The notes: generated by a model not told the origin, from the sequence alone. 64,000 bases of DNA from Micromonospora sp. MW-13 (GCF_003434305.1 NZ_QKKX01000022.1:19223-83222), one strand, 5' to 3'. Positions 1 to 8,534 are shown, counted from the first letter of the stretch. Numbers and translations are program-made.

Positions 1-75
1 GCGCGAATGGCGCTGAGCCCTGCCGAGTCGGCGCGGCTCGTTGCGCGGGTGGCAACGGAGCACGAGCGGGAGTGA
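1..75 (+). CDS. C-terminal end of an XRE-family regulator (DUF5753 type), partial
   Basis: Only the last 24 codons are inside the window. The peptide ends ALSPAESARLVARV...HERE and stops at 73-75. A tail of the form 'LSPxESxxLI' is typical of helix-turn-helix regulators carrying a DUF5753 domain, which in actinobacteria are almost always followed by a small DUF397 gene. That is what follows here, 7 nt downstream. The DNA-binding domain lies outside the window, so the family call rests on this tail and the gene pairing. Confidence 0.6.
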   Translation, partial: ARMALSPAESARLVARVATEHERE

Positions 76-82
76 GCCGTCG

Positions 83-346
83 ATGATCATTGCCGAGCTG
101 TCGGGCGCGGTCTGGCGCAAGTCGAGCCGCAGCGGCACGAACGCCAACTGCGTCGAGGTCGCCGAGGTCCCCGCCGCGGCGTGGCGCAAGTCCAGCCGCA
201 GCGGGTCCAACGCCAACTGCGTGGAGGTCGTGGAACTGACCCGCGCGGTCGCCGTGCGCGATTCGAAGGACCCGGCCGGGCCGGTGCTCGGCTTCGACCT
301 CTCGGCCTGGGCCGCCTTCGTCGTCGGCGTACCGAATCGGGCCTGA
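83..346 (+). CDS. DUF397 protein with two tandem DUF397 units
   Basis: An 87-residue cytoplasmic protein. The unit WRKSSRSGxNANCVEV occurs twice, near residues 10-25 and 34-49, followed by the usual VAVRDSKDP segment and a final FDLSAWAAFV helix. DUF397 proteins normally carry one such unit in about 60-70 residues, so the N-terminal unit has been duplicated. The upstream XRE gene is the usual partner; the pairs are often compared with toxin-antitoxin-like or developmental regulators (WhiJ/BldB type), but the biochemical role is not established. The start at 83 was chosen over in-frame upstream codons because those overlap the regulator and the protein begins naturally at MIIAELSGA. Confidence 0.85.
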   Translation: MIIAELSGAVWRKSSRSGTNANCVEVAEVPAAAWRKSSRSGSNANCVEVVELTRAVAVRDSKDPAGPVLGFDLSAWAAFVVGVPNRA

Positions 347-360
347 CTGTCCGGCGGCAG

Positions 361-384
361 GTGACTGCCCGTCGGGGTAGTCAC
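361..384. terminator. Hairpin between convergent genes
   Basis: GTGACTGCCC pairs with GGGGTAGTCAC around a 3-nt loop, with one bulged T. It lies between the stop of the DUF397 gene and the stop of the convergent ATP-grasp gene, so it could end transcription from both sides. There is no U-tract. Confidence 0.45.
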
Positions 385-432
385 TCCTGGTGGCGTGACC
401 GGCCGGTGGCGTCGGCCCGGTGCCGGCTGCCC

Positions 433-1272
433 TCAGGCCAGCAACGGGGTGAGCAGGCGTGCTGGGTCGACGGTGGTGGGCCGGTCGCTCACCTGGCCGT
501 CCCCCAGCTCGATCACCCGCCACTCACCGTCGTCGCGCAGTGCCAGGTCGACCGTGACGAAGGGCAGTCCCAGGCCGGCCACCAGCGGCGCGACGGCGGT
601 CAGGTCGGGGTCGACGGCGGGGGGTCGGTCCGGGGTGTCCGGGTGCGGGCCGACCAGCACACACCGGCCGTCCCGCCACCAGGTCCGCACCTCGGCCGAG
701 GTGAACAGCTCGAAGCGGCGCAGCACGAAACCGCCCACGAAGTCGTCCTCGCGGAGCTGCAGGAACCGGCGGGCCACCGCCCAGGCGGCCTCAGGGTCGG
801 CCAGATCGGGCATGAAGGCCGCCTCGTCCCAGTGGTGCTTCATCGACTTGCAGTAGTCGCGGAGCACTGCCGGGCCGTCGCCCAGCCTGGCTCGGGCCCG
901 GTCGAACGCGTCCCGCCCGGCCCCCACGGTCCACGTCGTGGCCGGCGTCACGGGCCTCAGCTTCGGGTACCAGCCGGGCAGTTCGTGTGCCCGCCGGTAC
1001 TGCTCGGCACCGGTACGCAGCGTGACGCCTCGCGTGGCCAGCGCGTCCGCGAAGGCGGTGTACCGCTCGGAGCGGAGCATCCAGCCGCGGTAGACCGCCT
1101 CGGTCTCCTCGGGCAGTTGTCGAAGGGCGGCGTCGGCGTCACCCCGGGCGAGCGCGTCGTGGTCGACGACCGCGACCGGCACGCCGGCCTCCCGGGCAGT
1201 CGTCGCCTCCGGCGCGAAGTGCGGGTCCGGGTGGCGGGGCCGGAGCGGGTCGGCGGGTACCAGCAGCAGCAT
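433..1272 (-). CDS. ATP-grasp domain-containing protein
   Basis: A 279-residue protein beginning MLLLVPADPLRPRHPDPHF. The layout (N-terminal Rossmann-like part, a segment RDYCKSMKHHWDEAAF, then FVLRRFELF and a C-terminal VIELGDGQVSD) matches small stand-alone ATP-grasp proteins of the DUF4343/R2K type. These are predicted to ligate an amino acid or peptide carboxylate with ATP. FELF and the late E-x-G-D are candidate metal/ATP residues. The start at 1272 has GGAGG 8 nt upstream; longer in-frame extensions run into the neighbouring gene. The substrate cannot be told. Its downstream end converges on the DUF397 gene. Confidence 0.75.
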   Translation of the reverse strand: MLLLVPADPLRPRHPDPHFAPEATTAREAGVPVAVVDHDALARGDADAALRQLPEETEAVYRGWMLRSERYTAFADALATRGVTLRTGAEQYRRAHELPGWYPKLRPVTPATTWTVGAGRDAFDRARARLGDGPAVLRDYCKSMKHHWDEAAFMPDLADPEAAWAVARRFLQLREDDFVGGFVLRRFELFTSAEVRTWWRDGRCVLVGPHPDTPDRPPAVDPDLTAVAPLVAGLGLPFVTVDLALRDDGEWRVIELGDGQVSDRPTTVDPARLLTPLLA

Positions 1273-1310
1273 CCCGCCATCCTCCCCGGGCCCCGCCACC
1301 CGCGTGGGCG

Positions 1311-2039
1311 TCAGCTCGGGGCCTTGACCTGGCCGTCGAAGGCGATGCTGCGCCACAGGTCGAACTGGCGGTCGTTGCCGATCAGGGGGTTGCCGACCAG
1401 CGCGACGGCGGCCGTCACCTCCTCGTTGTTGCTGAGCTGGCGGAAGTAGCCGGCACCGACCAGGGCGATGCCCCGGCCGGGTGACTGGATCAGCCTCATG
1501 TCGTCCTTCCAGAGGTCGAGCGGGGGTGGGGCGGTCAGCCCGCGGGCCCGGGCGATGAGCGCCTGTGCGGTGGCCTGCGCGGCGTCGTAGCGGTCCGGGA
1601 AGGCGGAGCGTTGCACGCCCTGCGCCACCCGCCCGGCCGTCCAACCCGGGTTGGCGGCGGCCAGCGGGATGGCCCGGACGAAGAACGAGTTGGCCGCGTA
1701 CGACACGTTCATGATCTGCTCGGGCGTGCCCCAGCCCTGGGAGGGACGCTGCTGGAACACGCCCAACGAGTCGGAGTCGCCACAGGGCAGGTTGTTCATC
1801 CGCGACTCCACCCAGCCCGCCTCGAAGCCGGCGAGCAGCACCCGTTCGCTGGCCGACAGCCCGGTGGCGACCTGGTAGACGGCGGTCAGGACGGCGTCGT
1901 CGGCGTTCGGCGGGATCGACGAGCAGGCGGCCTGGGCCGGCTCGCCGGAGGCCGCCTGGGACAGCCCGACGCCCGTGGCGACCAGGGCGGCTCCGGTGGA
2001 CGCCAGGGCGAGCGCCTGGCGGCGGGAGTACGTGTTCAT
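1311..2039 (-). CDS. Tat-exported transglycosylase/hydrolase-like protein with a repeat-like C-terminal module
   Basis: A 242-residue secreted protein. The N-terminus MNTYSRRQALALASTG fits a Tat signal (RR followed by a hydrophobic stretch to about residue 34). The mature part (ESRMNNLPCGDSDSLGVFQQRPSQGWGT, residues about 75-105) resembles lysozyme/transglycosylase-like domains of actinobacterial and phage cell-wall enzymes. An early E in AGWVESRMN is the plausible catalytic acid. Residues about 175-242 form a separate module that is nearly identical at DNA level to the end of the adjacent amidase pseudogene (1321-1525 versus 2061-2265). The family call is tentative. The gene starts at 2039, 8 bp beyond the stop of the upstream amidase, so the two probably formed an operon. 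Confidence 0.7.
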   Translation of the reverse strand: MNTYSRRQALALASTGAALVATGVGLSQAASGEPAQAACSSIPPNADDAVLTAVYQVATGLSASERVLLAGFEAGWVESRMNNLPCGDSDSLGVFQQRPSQGWGTPEQIMNVSYAANSFFVRAIPLAAANPGWTAGRVAQGVQRSAFPDRYDAAQATAQALIARARGLTAPPPLDLWKDDMRLIQSPGRGIALVGAGYFRQLSNNEEVTAAVALVGNPLIGNDRQFDLWRSIAFDGQVKAPS

Positions 2040-2047
2040 CGTCTGTG

Positions 2048-2721
2048 TCAGGCCGACGGGGCCTTGACCTGGCCGTCGTAGGCGATGCTGCGCCACAGGT
2101 CGAACTGGCGGTCGTTGCCGATCAAGGGGTTGCCGACCAGCGCGACGGCGGCCGTCACCTCCTCGTTGTTGCTGAGCTGGCGGAAGTAGCCGGGGCCGAC
2201 CAGGGCGATGCCCCGGTTGGTGGACTGGATCAGCTTCATGTCGTTCTCCGTGAGGTCGAGGGGTGGGCTGCCGGCGAGCTGGCGGGCCACGTCGGCGCGC
2301 ATCGAGTCGAGGTCGATGAAGGAGGGGTCGGTCTTGCCGCTGGTGCTGGTCTCCCGGTGTCCCCGGGCGTAGCTGGCATCCCGGCCGAGCTGCCGCAGCA
2401 CGGCCGCGGTCGCGATCACCGAGGCGGAGTACTGGGCGTTCGTCATGGCCTGGTTGACCCCGTTGTGGTCGATCTCCCAACCGACCATCAGGGTGTTGCC
2501 GTCGCCGGCCGGGATGGGACCGCTGCCCCGGCTGACGCCGGCGTGGTTGGCCCGCCCACCCGAGATGACGTGGAAGACGCCGAGGCGGCCGCGGTGTGGT
2601 GCCAGAGCACGCCGATCGGGGCGAACGAGCTGCCGGCCACCCGGCCCAGCCAGTTGCCGTGCTCGACCACCGAGACGCCGGCGCTGCGGAGCACGTCGGC
2701 GAGCCAGGGGATGGTGGCCAT
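2048..2721 (-). pseudogene. N-acetylmuramoyl-L-alanine amidase, broken by an internal deletion and frameshift
   Basis: The N-terminus begins MATIPWLADVLRSAG and reaches FAPIGVLWHHTAA, containing the first zinc-ligand histidines of the amidase_2/PGRP fold. Near 2580 the frame changes. Downstream, a different frame reads GVFHVISGGRANHAGVSRG, then MVGWEIDHNGVNQ and ARGHRETSTSGKTDP, the rest of the amidase with its later zinc histidine. In intact family members about 30 residues separate the HHTA and VFHV segments; here they abut, so roughly 80-100 bp are missing and the frame is lost. The last 70 codons are the module shared with the next gene. An assembly collapse is the alternative. Confidence 0.75.
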
Positions 2722-2888
2722 CAGGCCGCGATCAGGTCGGCGAGGCACTCCAGGGCCGGGGGCGTCGCCGCCCGCGCCGGCCGGCCCGGTGTCGCCAGGG
2801 CCAGCGCGGTGGCCGCGACGGGTACGAGGCCGAGCAGCGCCCGGCGGGGTAGTGGTCGAGGGTCGGGGGGAGGTAGCTCCGTGATCAT
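2721..2888 (-). CDS. Small signal-peptide ORF coupled to the amidase
   Basis: A 55-codon ORF with PLPRRALLGLVPVAATALAL, an RR-led hydrophobic stretch like a Tat or Sec signal, then PARAATPPALECLADLIAA. Its TGA stop (2723-2721) overlaps the ATG of the amidase (2721-2719), an arrangement typical of translational coupling. No good ribosome binding site is seen before 2888, so the start is uncertain. It may be a real secreted peptide or the shortened front of an older exported protein whose catalytic part is the amidase. Not recognised as a family. Confidence 0.4.
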   Translation of the reverse strand: MITELPPPDPRPLPRRALLGLVPVAATALALATPGRPARAATPPALECLADLIAA

Positions 2889-3019
2889 CTACGCATGTTA
2901 ATTGATCGATTGATCTCGGGTAAGTCCTCGCGTCTCCGACTGTCCCGGGACGGGCTGTGTCGTGGTCGACAGGAGTCCGGTCCGGCCGGCCGGGGGCGGG
3001 GCGACGTAGGCTCGGGGGC

Positions 3020-4210
3020 GTGAGTGTGAGCCGGGAGATCGACGACATCCTGCAGCGCGGCGCGGACGGCGGGCGGATCACGCCCGAAGAGGCCCTGCTG
3101 ATCTACACCGAGGCGCCCTTCCACGCCCTCGGCGAGGCGGCCGACGCGGTGCGCCGGCGGCGCTATCCCGACGACATCGTCACGTACCTGATCGACCGCA
3201 ACATCAACTACACGAACGTCTGCGTGACGGCCTGCAAGTTCTGCGCCTTCTACCGCGCTCCGAAGCACCGGGAGGGGTGGACCCACCCGACCGAGGAGAT
3301 CCTGCGCCGCTGCGGCGAGGCGGTCGAGCTGGGCGCCACCCAGGTCATGCTCCAGGGCGGCCACCACCCCGACTACGGGGTGGAGTACTACGAGGAGCTG
3401 TTCTCCTCGGTGAAGAAGGCGTACCCGCAGCTCGCCATCCACTCGATCGGGCCGAGCGAGATCCTGCACATGGCCAAGGTCTCCGGCGTCGGCCTCGACG
3501 AGGCCATCGCCCGGATCAAGGCGGCCGGGCTGGACTCGATCGCCGGCGCCGGCGCCGAGATGCTGCCGGACCGGCCGCGCAAGGCCATCGCGCCGCTCAA
3601 GGAGTCCGGCGCGCGCTGGCTGGAGGTCATGGAACTGGCCCACCGGCAGGGCCTGGAGTCGACCGCGACGATGATGATGGGCACCGGCGAGACCAACGCC
3701 GAACGGATCGAGCACCTGCGGATGATCCGCGACGTACAGGACCGCACCGGGGGGTTCCGGGCGTTCATCCCGTGGACGTACCAGCCGGAGAACAACCACC
3801 TCAAGGGCCGCACGCAGGCCACCACGCTGGAGTACCTGCGGCTGGTCGCGGTGGCCCGGCTGTTCTTCGAGACGGTCCCGCACCTCCAGGCGTCCTGGCT
3901 GACCACCGGCAAGGACGTCGGGCAGCTCGCCCTGCACATGGGGGTGGACGACCTCGGCTCGATCATGCTGGAGGAGAACGTCATCTCCTCGGCCGGCGCC
4001 CGGCACCGCTCCAACCTGCACGAGCTGATCGGCATGATCCGCTCGGCCGACCGCATCCCGGCCCAGCGGGACACCCTCTACCGCCGGCTCGCGGTGCACC
4101 GCACCCCGGCCGACGACCCGACCGACGACCGGGTGGTCTCGCACTTCTCGTCGATCGCCATGCCCGGCGGCGGTGCGGGCCGGCCGCTGCCGTTGGTCGA
4201 GGTCAACTGA
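3020..4210 (+). CDS. mqnC: Cyclic dehypoxanthinyl futalosine synthase (radical SAM)
   Basis: A 396-residue cytosolic enzyme of the futalosine route to menaquinone. It cyclises dehypoxanthine futalosine using a [4Fe-4S] cluster and SAM. The radical-SAM motif C-x3-C-x2-C is at residues 68, 72 and 75 (CVTACKFC), in the family context NINYTNV...AFYRAPK. Other family blocks are VMLQGGHHPD, IAGAGAEMLPD and TATMMMGTGET. The GTG start at 3020 gives the expected N-terminus; a TAGGCT at 3007-3012 could serve as a -10 for a nearly leaderless transcript. menG and a MenJ-like reductase lie downstream and the consumer of the quinone, complex I, follows. Confidence 0.93.
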   Translation: MSVSREIDDILQRGADGGRITPEEALLIYTEAPFHALGEAADAVRRRRYPDDIVTYLIDRNINYTNVCVTACKFCAFYRAPKHREGWTHPTEEILRRCGEAVELGATQVMLQGGHHPDYGVEYYEELFSSVKKAYPQLAIHSIGPSEILHMAKVSGVGLDEAIARIKAAGLDSIAGAGAEMLPDRPRKAIAPLKESGARWLEVMELAHRQGLESTATMMMGTGETNAERIEHLRMIRDVQDRTGGFRAFIPWTYQPENNHLKGRTQATTLEYLRLVAVARLFFETVPHLQASWLTTGKDVGQLALHMGVDDLGSIMLEENVISSAGARHRSNLHELIGMIRSADRIPAQRDTLYRRLAVHRTPADDPTDDRVVSHFSSIAMPGGGAGRPLPLVEVN

Positions 4211-4243
4211 CCCACCGCGCACCGGCGGGCACGCTGGGCGAGC

Positions 4244-4269
4244 GCTCACCGGCCGGTCGGCCGGTGAGC
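4244..4269 (+). terminator. 12-bp perfect hairpin after mqnC
   Basis: GCTCACCGGCCG and CGGCCGGTGAGC form a perfect 12-bp stem with a GT loop, starting 34 nt after the mqnC stop. No U-tract follows, as is common for actinobacterial terminators. Confidence 0.55.
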
Positions 4270-4431
4270 CGATCGGCGGTCCGGACAGTTCTGCTCGGCC
4301 TGTCGGACCTGGTGTGCGTCCTGTCGCCCGGAAGGGTCGCGCAGGCCAGCGCGGGTCGCTAACGTCCCTCGCGACGTGGTTCGAGGCCCAGTCCTCCATC
4401 GGCCCGTGGGGGCCGTTCACATAGAGCACGG
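4270..4431. other. Spacer without a supported gene
   Basis: Between two hairpins downstream of mqnC. Short open frames exist on both strands but none has a ribosome binding site or recognisable protein pattern. It probably holds only the end of the mqnC transcript. Confidence 0.4.
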
Positions 4432-4469
4432 CGGTGGGGGCGGGATGGGTGACCATCCCGCCCCCACCG
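4432..4469. terminator. 17-bp perfect hairpin
   Basis: The arm CGGTGGGGGCGGGATGG (4432-4448) pairs perfectly with 4453-4469 around the loop GTGA. It lies in the 381-nt gap between mqnC and the LPVTG protein gene and probably insulates them. Confidence 0.6.
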
Positions 4470-4591
4470 TCGTAACGGGTGGGGGCCGGACGGATGAATT
4501 GCCGAGTCCACTCCTGGCGCATTCGATCTACCTCGGATAACGTCCGCTCGGTTCCGCAAAACCTCCCTCCTTCCCTAACCCCGGGGGATCA

Positions 4592-5830
4592 ATGACCTCG
4601 TTCCACCGTTCGGCCCTGGCCCGGGTGGGCGCCGTGGCGCTGCTGGCCGCCGGTGGCCTGGCCACCGCAGCGGCCCCGGCCCAGGCAGCCGACCAGGCCG
4701 ACCTGGCGCTCGTCCCGATCAGCGAGAACCTGGCCCTGGGCGTCAAGGCGGCCAAGGCCAAGCCGTTCAAGTTCATCGTCAACAACACCCGCAGCTCGGT
4801 GGCGGCCCGGGACGTCCGGGTCACCGTGGAGACGAAGGGCCTGACCAAGCGGGTCGGTGTCGTGGTCCCCGACGGCTGCGACGTCTCCGGCACCGCCTTC
4901 ACCTGCCTGCTCGGCGACCTCGCCGGCGGCACCAGTGAGGACTTCGGGATCCCGCTGTTCAGCACCGGCGCCCGGGGCAAGGGCGGCGCGCTGACGGTGA
5001 CGATCACCTCGGCGACCGCCGACCCGAACACGGACGACAACAGCGAGACCGTCGACGTCACCGTCACCCGACCCGGCTACGACCTCACCTCCTGGGTCCA
5101 GGACGGGTACGCCAACGTCGTGGTCGACGGCGCGCAGAGCAACGAGCCGGACCTCAAGCCGATCCCGCGCGGCGCGACCGCCCCGCTGGACTGGGCGATC
5201 TACAACGACGGCAGCCGCCGGGCGACCGGCGTCTTCTACACCATCACCCTGCCGGCCAAGGTCAGCTTCGCGAAGCTGCCCGAGAACTGCGTCGAGCAGG
5301 AGATCCGCGGCCTGGCCCAGGCGTTCTGCGAGGACTCCGGCGCGGTGCTCCGGCCGGGCGAGTACTACACCGACGACGTCCGGGTGAAGGTCGCCGCGGA
5401 CGCCGACCAGCCGGTGCTGCGCATCGGCGAACTCTTCGCGTCCGGGCTGGACGAGGCGCAGGGTGCTCCCGAGGCGGAGCCGCAGGTCGCCTCGGCGGCC
5501 CAGCGGCGCGCCTTCACCGAGACGGACGAGCTCGACAACCAGGCCGTCTTCGACGTCTTCGTGGACCTGTCCGCGCAGCCCACCCCCACCCCCACCCCCA
5601 CCCCGACGTCGACCGGCACCCCGACCCCGGGCCCGTCGGGTGGGCCGAGCGCGACCAACTCGCCGGGCACCGGCGGTGGTGGTGGCGGGCTCCCGGTGAC
5701 CGGCGCGCAGGCCGGGCTGATCGGTGGCGTCGGCGGCGCCGTGCTGCTGGCCGGTGGGGCGCTGCTGGTGCTCTCCCGCCGCCGCCGGGTGCTGCTGGTG
5801 ACCCCGGGGGACGAGAAGTCGAACGACTGA
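4592..5830 (+). CDS. LPXTG-type (LPVTG) cell-wall-anchored surface protein
   Basis: A 412-residue exported protein. Residues 1-32 form a Sec signal ending AQA, and two Ig-like/CARDB-like beta-rich segments follow (about 35-155 and 160-300), suggested by patterns such as [12 protein letters not shown] and [23 protein letters not shown]-rich spacer (about 325-360) follows, then the sortase signal LPVTG (367-371), a membrane helix and RRRR. It would be attached to peptidoglycan by a class E-like sortase. The start at 4592 has GGGGGA just upstream. It is flanked by hairpins on both sides, so it is probably transcribed alone. Function beyond surface display is unknown. Confidence 0.85.
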   Translation: MTSFHRSALARVGAVALLAAGGLATAAAPAQAADQADLALVPISENLALGVKAAKAKPFKFIVNNTRSSVAARDVRVTVETKGLTKRVGVVVPDGCDVSGTAFTCLLGDLAGGTSEDFGIPLFSTGARGKGGALTVTITSATADPNTDDNSETVDVTVTRPGYDLTSWVQDGYANVVVDGAQSNEPDLKPIPRGATAPLDWAIYNDGSRRATGVFYTITLPAKVSFAKLPENCVEQEIRGLAQAFCEDSGAVLRPGEYYTDDVRVKVAADADQPVLRIGELFASGLDEAQGAPEAEPQVASAAQRRAFTETDELDNQAVFDVFVDLSAQPTPTPTPTPTSTGTPTPGPSGGPSATNSPGTGGGGGGLPVTGAQAGLIGGVGGAVLLAGGALLVLSRRRRVLLVTPGDEKSND

Positions 5831-5848
5831 CGCGTCCGGTGCGCCGGC

Positions 5849-5878
5849 ACGGGCGGGGTGGGCGACCACCCCGCCCGT
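5849..5878. terminator. 13-bp perfect hairpin
   Basis: ACGGGCGGGGTGG (5849-5861) pairs perfectly with 5866-5878 around the loop GCGA, 18 nt after the stop of the LPVTG protein gene. Confidence 0.65.
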
Positions 5879-5939
5879 CCGCGTTTTCCCGCACCGCCCC
5901 GGCGCCGGTCGGTGGGACGCCGGCTGGCAGAGTGGAGGG

Positions 5940-6650
5940 GTGAGCCGTACCCCGCAGGGCCAGCGCGCCAACCTGGACAAGCAGCCGCACGAGGTCGCCG
6001 CGATGTTCGACGGCGTGGCGGCCCGTTACGACCTGACCAACACCGTCCTCTCCTTCGGGCAGGACCGGTTCTGGCGGCGGGCCACCCGGGCCGCGCTCGG
6101 GCTCGGCCCCGGCGACCGGGTGCTGGACGTCGGCGCGGGCACCGGCGTCTCGACCGAGGAACTGGCCCAGTCCGGCGCGTACGCGATCGGCGCGGACCTC
6201 TCCCTCGGCATGCTGCACGCGGGCAAGCGGTCCCGCCCCTCGGTGCCGCTGCTGGCCGGGGACGCGCTGCGGCTGCCCTTCGCCGACGCGAGCTTCGACG
6301 CGGTGACCATCTCCTTCGCGCTGCGCAACGTGTCGGACACCGACGCCGCCCTGCGTGAGCTGGCCCGGGTCACCCGGCCCGGTGGCCGGCTGGTGGTCTG
6401 CGAGTTCAGCACCCCGGTGAACCCGGCGTTCCGCACGGTCTACCTGTCGTACCTGATGGGTTCCCTGCCGGCGGTGGCCCGCACCGTGTCCAGTAACCCG
6501 GACGCCTACGTCTACCTCGCCGAGTCGATCCGGGCCTGGCCCGACCAGCCGGCCCTGGCGGCGCGGATCGGCGCGGCCGGCTGGGGCCGGGTGGCCTGGC
6601 GCAACCTCACCGGCGGCGTGGTCGCCCTGCACCGGGCGGTTCGCGACTGA
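5940..6650 (+). CDS. menG: Demethylmenaquinone methyltransferase
   Basis: A 236-residue SAM-dependent C-methyltransferase of the UbiE/MenG family, which performs the last methylation of the naphthoquinone ring in menaquinone synthesis. The family front block [19 protein letters not shown] (residues about 14-31), SAM motif [10 protein letters not shown] (61-69) and the block [10 protein letters not shown] are all present, and length is normal. The GTG at 5940 is needed to include the conserved front block; GGAGG lies only 1 nt away, unusually close, so initiation efficiency is hard to judge. It sits between mqnC and the MenJ-like reductase. Confidence 0.9.
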   Translation: MSRTPQGQRANLDKQPHEVAAMFDGVAARYDLTNTVLSFGQDRFWRRATRAALGLGPGDRVLDVGAGTGVSTEELAQSGAYAIGADLSLGMLHAGKRSRPSVPLLAGDALRLPFADASFDAVTISFALRNVSDTDAALRELARVTRPGGRLVVCEFSTPVNPAFRTVYLSYLMGSLPAVARTVSSNPDAYVYLAESIRAWPDQPALAARIGAAGWGRVAWRNLTGGVVALHRAVRD

Positions 6651-6706
6651 CCCGGTCCGACTGTGGCGCGTTTCGTGGATATGCCGAATTAGTCCACTTT
6701 GCCCCG

Positions 6707-6712
6707 TAAGCT
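6707..6712 (+). promoter_or_regulatory. -10 element TAAGCT for a leaderless transcript
   Basis: TAAGCT lies exactly 12 to 7 nt before the ATG at 6719, the spacing expected if transcription begins at the A of the start codon. No ribosome binding site precedes that ATG, which supports the reading. No clear -35 is seen. Confidence 0.45.
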
Positions 6713-6718
6713 CGCTCC

Positions 6719-6943
6719 ATGACGGGAGCAGAGCCGGCGCGCGCGACGCCGAGTGACGATGCCGTGGAACTCGTCGCTCAGCTCAGGGAGTTGGCGGGGG
6801 TCGACCCGGCCGACGTCCGTCAAGTGGTGGCGGAGGTGCTGGCGGCCCTGGACCGTGCGGCCGGCGGCGCCCTGCGGGACCACCTGCCGGAGGCCATCCG
6901 GGTCGACGCGGGTCTGGACGAGCCCACCTCCGCGCCGCATTGA
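6719..6943 (+). CDS. Small hypothetical acidic protein
   Basis: A 74-residue, probably cytosolic protein with an amphipathic middle (DDAVELVAQLRELAGVDPADV, then VVAEVLAALDRAAGGAL), likely two helices. No family is recognised. It has codon use like its neighbours, and a -10 element at the spacing of a leaderless mRNA. It lies alone between menG and the reductase gene, both on the same strand. Confidence 0.6.
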   Translation: MTGAEPARATPSDDAVELVAQLRELAGVDPADVRQVVAEVLAALDRAAGGALRDHLPEAIRVDAGLDEPTSAPH

Positions 6944-6979
6944 CCCCTTTGTGGAGCCCGGCGGCTCCCACCTCGGCAA

Positions 6980-6995
6980 GTTAGGGCCACCTAAC
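6980..6995. promoter_or_regulatory. Inverted repeat GTTAGG-N4-CCTAAC (possible operator)
   Basis: A perfect 6-bp inverted repeat with the 4-nt centre GCCA lies upstream of a TAGACT (7020-7025) that could be the -10 of the reductase gene. It shares TTAGG/CCTAA half-sites with actinobacterial iron boxes but lacks the full 19-bp pattern, so a DtxR/IdeR link is not claimed. Confidence 0.3.
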
Positions 6996-7076
6996 CCGGC
7001 GGGGACGTAACGCCGGTCCTAGACTCCACCCGACTGGCTTGTGAAGGATTTCACGAGCGCGCGGGAGGAGGCGCAG

Positions 7077-8354
7077 ATGACCGCGGTGGAGAACGACGCC
7101 GACGTGATCGTCGTGGGCGCCGGTCCCGGTGGCTCGGCGACGGCCTACCACCTGGCGCGGCACGGCGTGCGGGTGCTGCTGCTGGAGAAGACCGAGTTCC
7201 CCCGGGAGAAGGTCTGCGGCGACGGGCTGACCCCGCGCGCGGTCCGGCAGCTCATCCGGATGGGCGTGGACACCTCGACCGAGGCGGGCTGGCTGCACAA
7301 CCGGGGCCTGCGGGTGATCGGCGGCGGCGTCCGCCTGGAACTGGACTGGCCGGACCTGGCCAGCTTCCCCAACTACGGCCTGGTCCGCACCCGGCTCGAC
7401 TTCGACGACCTGCTCGCCCAACGCGCCGTCTCGGCCGGGGCGAAGCTGCGCACCAGCGTCAACGTGATCGGCCCGGTGCTCGACGCCGACGACCGGGTGG
7501 TCGGGGTGGAGGCCGAGGTCGGCCCGGACAAGGAGCCGGCCACCTACCGCGCCCCGCTGGTGGTCGCCGCGGACGGCGTCTCCGGCCGGTTCCCGCTCGC
7601 CCTCGGGCTGGCCAAGCGGGAGGACCGGCCGATCGGGGTGGCCGTCCGGCGGTACTACCGCTCACCCGCCAAACACGACGACAACTACCTGGAGTCGTGG
7701 CTGGAGCTGCGCAGCAAGGACAGCGGCGACAACCTGCTCCCCGGGTACGGCTGGATCTTCGGCCTCGGTGACGGGCGGGTCAACGTCGGCCTCGGCGTGC
7801 TCAACTCCTCCACCGCCTTCGGCAAGACCAACTACCGGCGGCTGCTCACCGACTGGCTGGCCAACACCCCCGAGGACTGGGGGATGACCGACGAGGCGAA
7901 CGCCGAGGGGCCGATCCTCGGCGCGGCGCTGCCGATGGGCTTCAACCGGGTGCCGCACTACACCCGCGGCGTCATGCTGGTCGGCGACTCCGGCGGCATG
8001 GTCAACCCGTTCAACGGCGAGGGCATCGCGTACGCGATGGAGTCCGGCGAGCTGGCCGCGGAGATCGCGGTGCAGGCCCTCGCCCGGCCGGCCGGCGCCG
8101 AGCGGGAGCGGGCGCTGATGGCGTACCCGCAGGAGCTGAAGGCCCGGTTCGGCGGCTACTACCGGCTCGGCGGGATCTTCGTGAAGCTGATCGGCCGTCC
8201 GGAGATCATGCGGGTGGCCACCAAGCACGGCATGCCGCACCCCGCCCTGATGCGCTTCGTGCTCAAGCTGCTGGCCAACCTGACCGACCCGCGCGGCGGG
8301 GACGCGATGGACCGGGTCATCAACGCGATGACGAAGGCGGCGCCAGCCGTGTAG
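7077..8354 (+). CDS. Geranylgeranyl reductase family FAD enzyme (MenJ-like menaquinone reductase)
   Basis: A 425-residue flavoprotein. The FAD-binding GxGxxG is at residues 14-19 (VVGAGPGGSA), then EKTEFPREKVCGDGLTPRAV (about 41-60), the family fingerprint, and a second flavin motif MLVGDSGGMVNPFNGEGI (about 302-319). Family members saturate isoprenoid double bonds; in mycobacteria MenJ reduces one bond of the menaquinone tail. The start at 7077 has GGAGGAGG upstream, preferred over an in-frame ATG at 7041. Its position between menG and nuoA suggests a role in tailoring the quinone used by complex I. Substrate assignment is inference. Confidence 0.85.
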   Translation: MTAVENDADVIVVGAGPGGSATAYHLARHGVRVLLLEKTEFPREKVCGDGLTPRAVRQLIRMGVDTSTEAGWLHNRGLRVIGGGVRLELDWPDLASFPNYGLVRTRLDFDDLLAQRAVSAGAKLRTSVNVIGPVLDADDRVVGVEAEVGPDKEPATYRAPLVVAADGVSGRFPLALGLAKREDRPIGVAVRRYYRSPAKHDDNYLESWLELRSKDSGDNLLPGYGWIFGLGDGRVNVGLGVLNSSTAFGKTNYRRLLTDWLANTPEDWGMTDEANAEGPILGAALPMGFNRVPHYTRGVMLVGDSGGMVNPFNGEGIAYAMESGELAAEIAVQALARPAGAERERALMAYPQELKARFGGYYRLGGIFVKLIGRPEIMRVATKHGMPHPALMRFVLKLLANLTDPRGGDAMDRVINAMTKAAPAV

Positions 8355-8534
8355 CGCGAGGAGTTCGCGTGAGCCCGCAGGCCGCCGACGAGTGCGGGAC
8401 TGCGGCCGGGACGGTCGACGAGGACCGCAGGCCGGACCGGGATCGACCCCGCCGACAGCTGTCGTGAGGGACGTGAATAGTGTGATTTTGGCCAACCACC
8501 GCCGAGGGCAGGGAAGGACGAGCAGGAGACCACA

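Noticed and set aside
4211..4460. Possible small minus-strand gene starting MVTHPAPTAVLYVNG
   Set aside because: No ribosome binding site, no stop before running antisense into mqnC, and it crosses two terminator hairpins.
2885..4522. 545-codon open frame on the minus strand
   Set aside because: It lies antisense to mqnC, whose radical-SAM motifs are unmistakable; the minus-strand peptide is Arg/Pro-rich low complexity produced by high GC in the wobble positions.
6976..7000. Possible iron box (DtxR/IdeR site)
   Set aside because: Only the TTAGG and CCTAA halves match; the spacing and the inner CTAA/TTAG of the 19-bp site are missing. Kept only as an unassigned inverted repeat.
8355..8534. 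Another bridging mini-ORF between the MenJ-like gene and nuoA
   Set aside because: The upstream gene ends in TAG without a start overlap and the gap holds only a degenerate, partly inverted relative of the repeat; the pattern of the other junctions is absent.
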